From: Daphnia pulex
Lineage: Eukaryota; Arthropoda; Branchiopoda; Diplostraca; Daphniidae
Assembly (NCBI RefSeq): GCF_021134715.1
Contig: NC_060018.1
Span: forward strand, 4,791,501 to 4,855,500
Reading direction: 5' to 3'
DNA length: 64,000 nt
The notes under the pieces: generated by a model
Told to the model about the DNA's origin: nothing
Databases searched by the model: none
The model's input: only the letters and a program-made list of their open reading frames with translations
Program-made: the position numbers and the translations under genes
Shown here: positions 62,812 to 64,000 of the stretch, piece by piece
How the letters are laid out: every line of letters starts with the position of its first letter
Position numbering within the stretch: the stretch's first letter is position 1

Positions 62812-64000
62812 AAGAAAAAAGATGATAGAAAGAAAAAAGATGATAGAAAGAAAAAAGATGATTGATAGAAAGAAAAAAGATGATTGATAGAAAGAAAAAA
62901 GATGATTGATAGAAAGAAAAAAGATGATTGATAGAAAGAAAAAAGATGATTGATAGAAAGAAAAAAGATGATTGATAGAAAGAAAAAAGATGATAGAAAG
63001 AAAAAAGATGATAGAAAGAAAAAAGATGATAGAAAGAAAAAAGATGATAGAAAGAAAAAAGATGATAGAAAGAAAAAAGATGATAGAAAGAAAAAAGATG
63101 ATAGAAAGAAAAAAGATGATAGAAAGAAAAAAGATGATAGAAAGAAAAAAGATGATAGAAAGAAAAAAGATGATAGAAAGAAAAAAGATGATAGAAAGAA
63201 AAAAGATGATAGAAAGAAAAAAGATGATAGAAAGAAAAAAGATGATAGAAAGAAAAAAGATGATAGAAAGAAAAAAGATGATAGAAAGAAAAAAGATGAT
63301 AGAAAGAAAAAAGATGATAGAAAGAAAAAAGATGATAGAAAGAAAAAAGATGATAGAAAGAAAAAAGATGATAGAAAGAAAAAAGATGATAGAAAGAAAA
63401 AAGATGATAGAAAGAAAAAAGATGATAGAAAGAAAAAAGATGATAGAAAGAAAAAAGATGATAGAAAGAAAAAAGATGATAGAAAGAAAAAAGATGATAG
63501 AAAGAAAAAAGATGATAGAAAGAAAAAAGATGATAGAAAGAAAAAAGATGATAGAAAGAAAAAAGATGATAGAAAGAAAAAAGATGATAGAAAGAAAAAA
63601 GATGATAGAAAGAAAAAAGATGATAGAAAGAAAAAAGATGATAGAAAGAAAAAAGATGATAGAAAGAAAAAAGATGATAGAAAGAAAAAAGATGATAGAA
63701 AGAAAAAAGATGATAGAATGAAAAAAGATGATAGAATGAAAAAAGATGATAGAATGAAAAAAGATGATAGAATGAAAAAAGATGATAGAATGAAAAAAGA
63801 TGATAGAATGAAAAAAGATGATAGAAAGAAAAAAGATGATAGAAAGAAAAAAGATGATAGAAAGAAAAAAGATGATAGAAAGAAAAAAGATGATAGAAAG
63901 AAAAAAGATGATAGAAAGAAAAAAGATGATAGAATGAAAAAAGATGATAGAATGAAAAAAGATGATAGAATGAAAAAAGATGATAGAATGAAAAAAGATG
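62812..64000. repeat. 18-bp minisatellite array with 22-bp variant block
   Basis: Perfect or near-perfect tandem copies of GATGATAGAAAGAAAAAA fill about 1.2 kb and run off the window. Six early copies (about 62857-62985) carry an extra GATT giving a 22-bp unit. Near the right end a block of GAATG copies (from about 63716) alternates with GAAAG copies, a higher-order pattern. The plus strand has no cytosine. Because 18 is a multiple of three, a long frame of (MIERKK)n appears; it is a by-product, not a protein gene. Confidence 0.97.

Noticed and set aside
62972-63721. 249-residue open frame (MIERKK)n
   Set aside because: It follows automatically from an 18-bp tandem repeat without stops; the same array gives other repeat peptides in other frames.
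62812-64000. CRISPR-like array
   Set aside because: Units are contiguous with no unique spacers, and the window is eukaryotic.

Overview
The window reads as nuclear DNA of a small arthropod, most likely a branchiopod crustacean such as Daphnia. The evidence is many short GT-AG introns of about 55-110 bp, arthropod gene families (an NPLP1-type neuropeptide precursor, a BTB-zinc-finger factor, transformer-2), a pair of miR-87 hairpins, and a tandem family of Tyr/Thr-rich 'YYTEAPKYYT' proteins that I associate with Daphnia. The species assignment is inference.

Layout. Positions 1 to about 28.6 kb contain no recognisable protein gene. This part is dominated by (GT)n, (GA)n, (TTC)n, poly-T and A/T-rich microsatellites, with a well-flanked non-coding exon at 9392-9530 and two miR-87 precursors at about 25.43-25.53 and 25.61-25.69 kb. 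From 28.6 to 52.3 kb it is a normal gene-dense region: ceramide synthase (+), BTB-C2H2 protein (+), mitochondrial P5C dehydrogenase ALDH4A1 (+), splicing regulator Tra2 (+), NPLP1-like neuropeptide precursor (-), an unnamed protein with a Cys-His-Asp arrangement (-), a membrane-anchored ankyrin-repeat protein (+), GABARAP/Atg8 (-), and a two-cistron gene encoding a LYR-motif protein followed 5 nt later by the mitochondrial rescue factor MTRFR (-). Exon models were built by hand from splice sites; frame is kept across every intron I list.

From about 54.1 to 62.8 kb there is a tandem array of mostly broken copies of a secreted Tyr/Thr-rich gene. Each unit has a conserved promoter module with a TATA box, a micro-exon ending ATG-G, a signal-peptide exon and a Tyr-rich repeat exon. 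Most copies have lost the start codon or frame; one short copy (58764-59109) is still open. From about 62.81 kb to the window edge runs an 18-bp minisatellite with a short block of 22-bp variants.

The genes form no single pathway. Several are mitochondrial (ALDH4A1, LYR protein, MTRFR) and one acts in autophagy. The points most worth following are the twin miR-87 locus with a possible host exon, the LYR-MTRFR dicistron, the in-frame TGA in the unnamed minus-strand gene, the cAMP-response element in the NPLP1 promoter, and the decaying Tyr-rich array with its shared promoter module.
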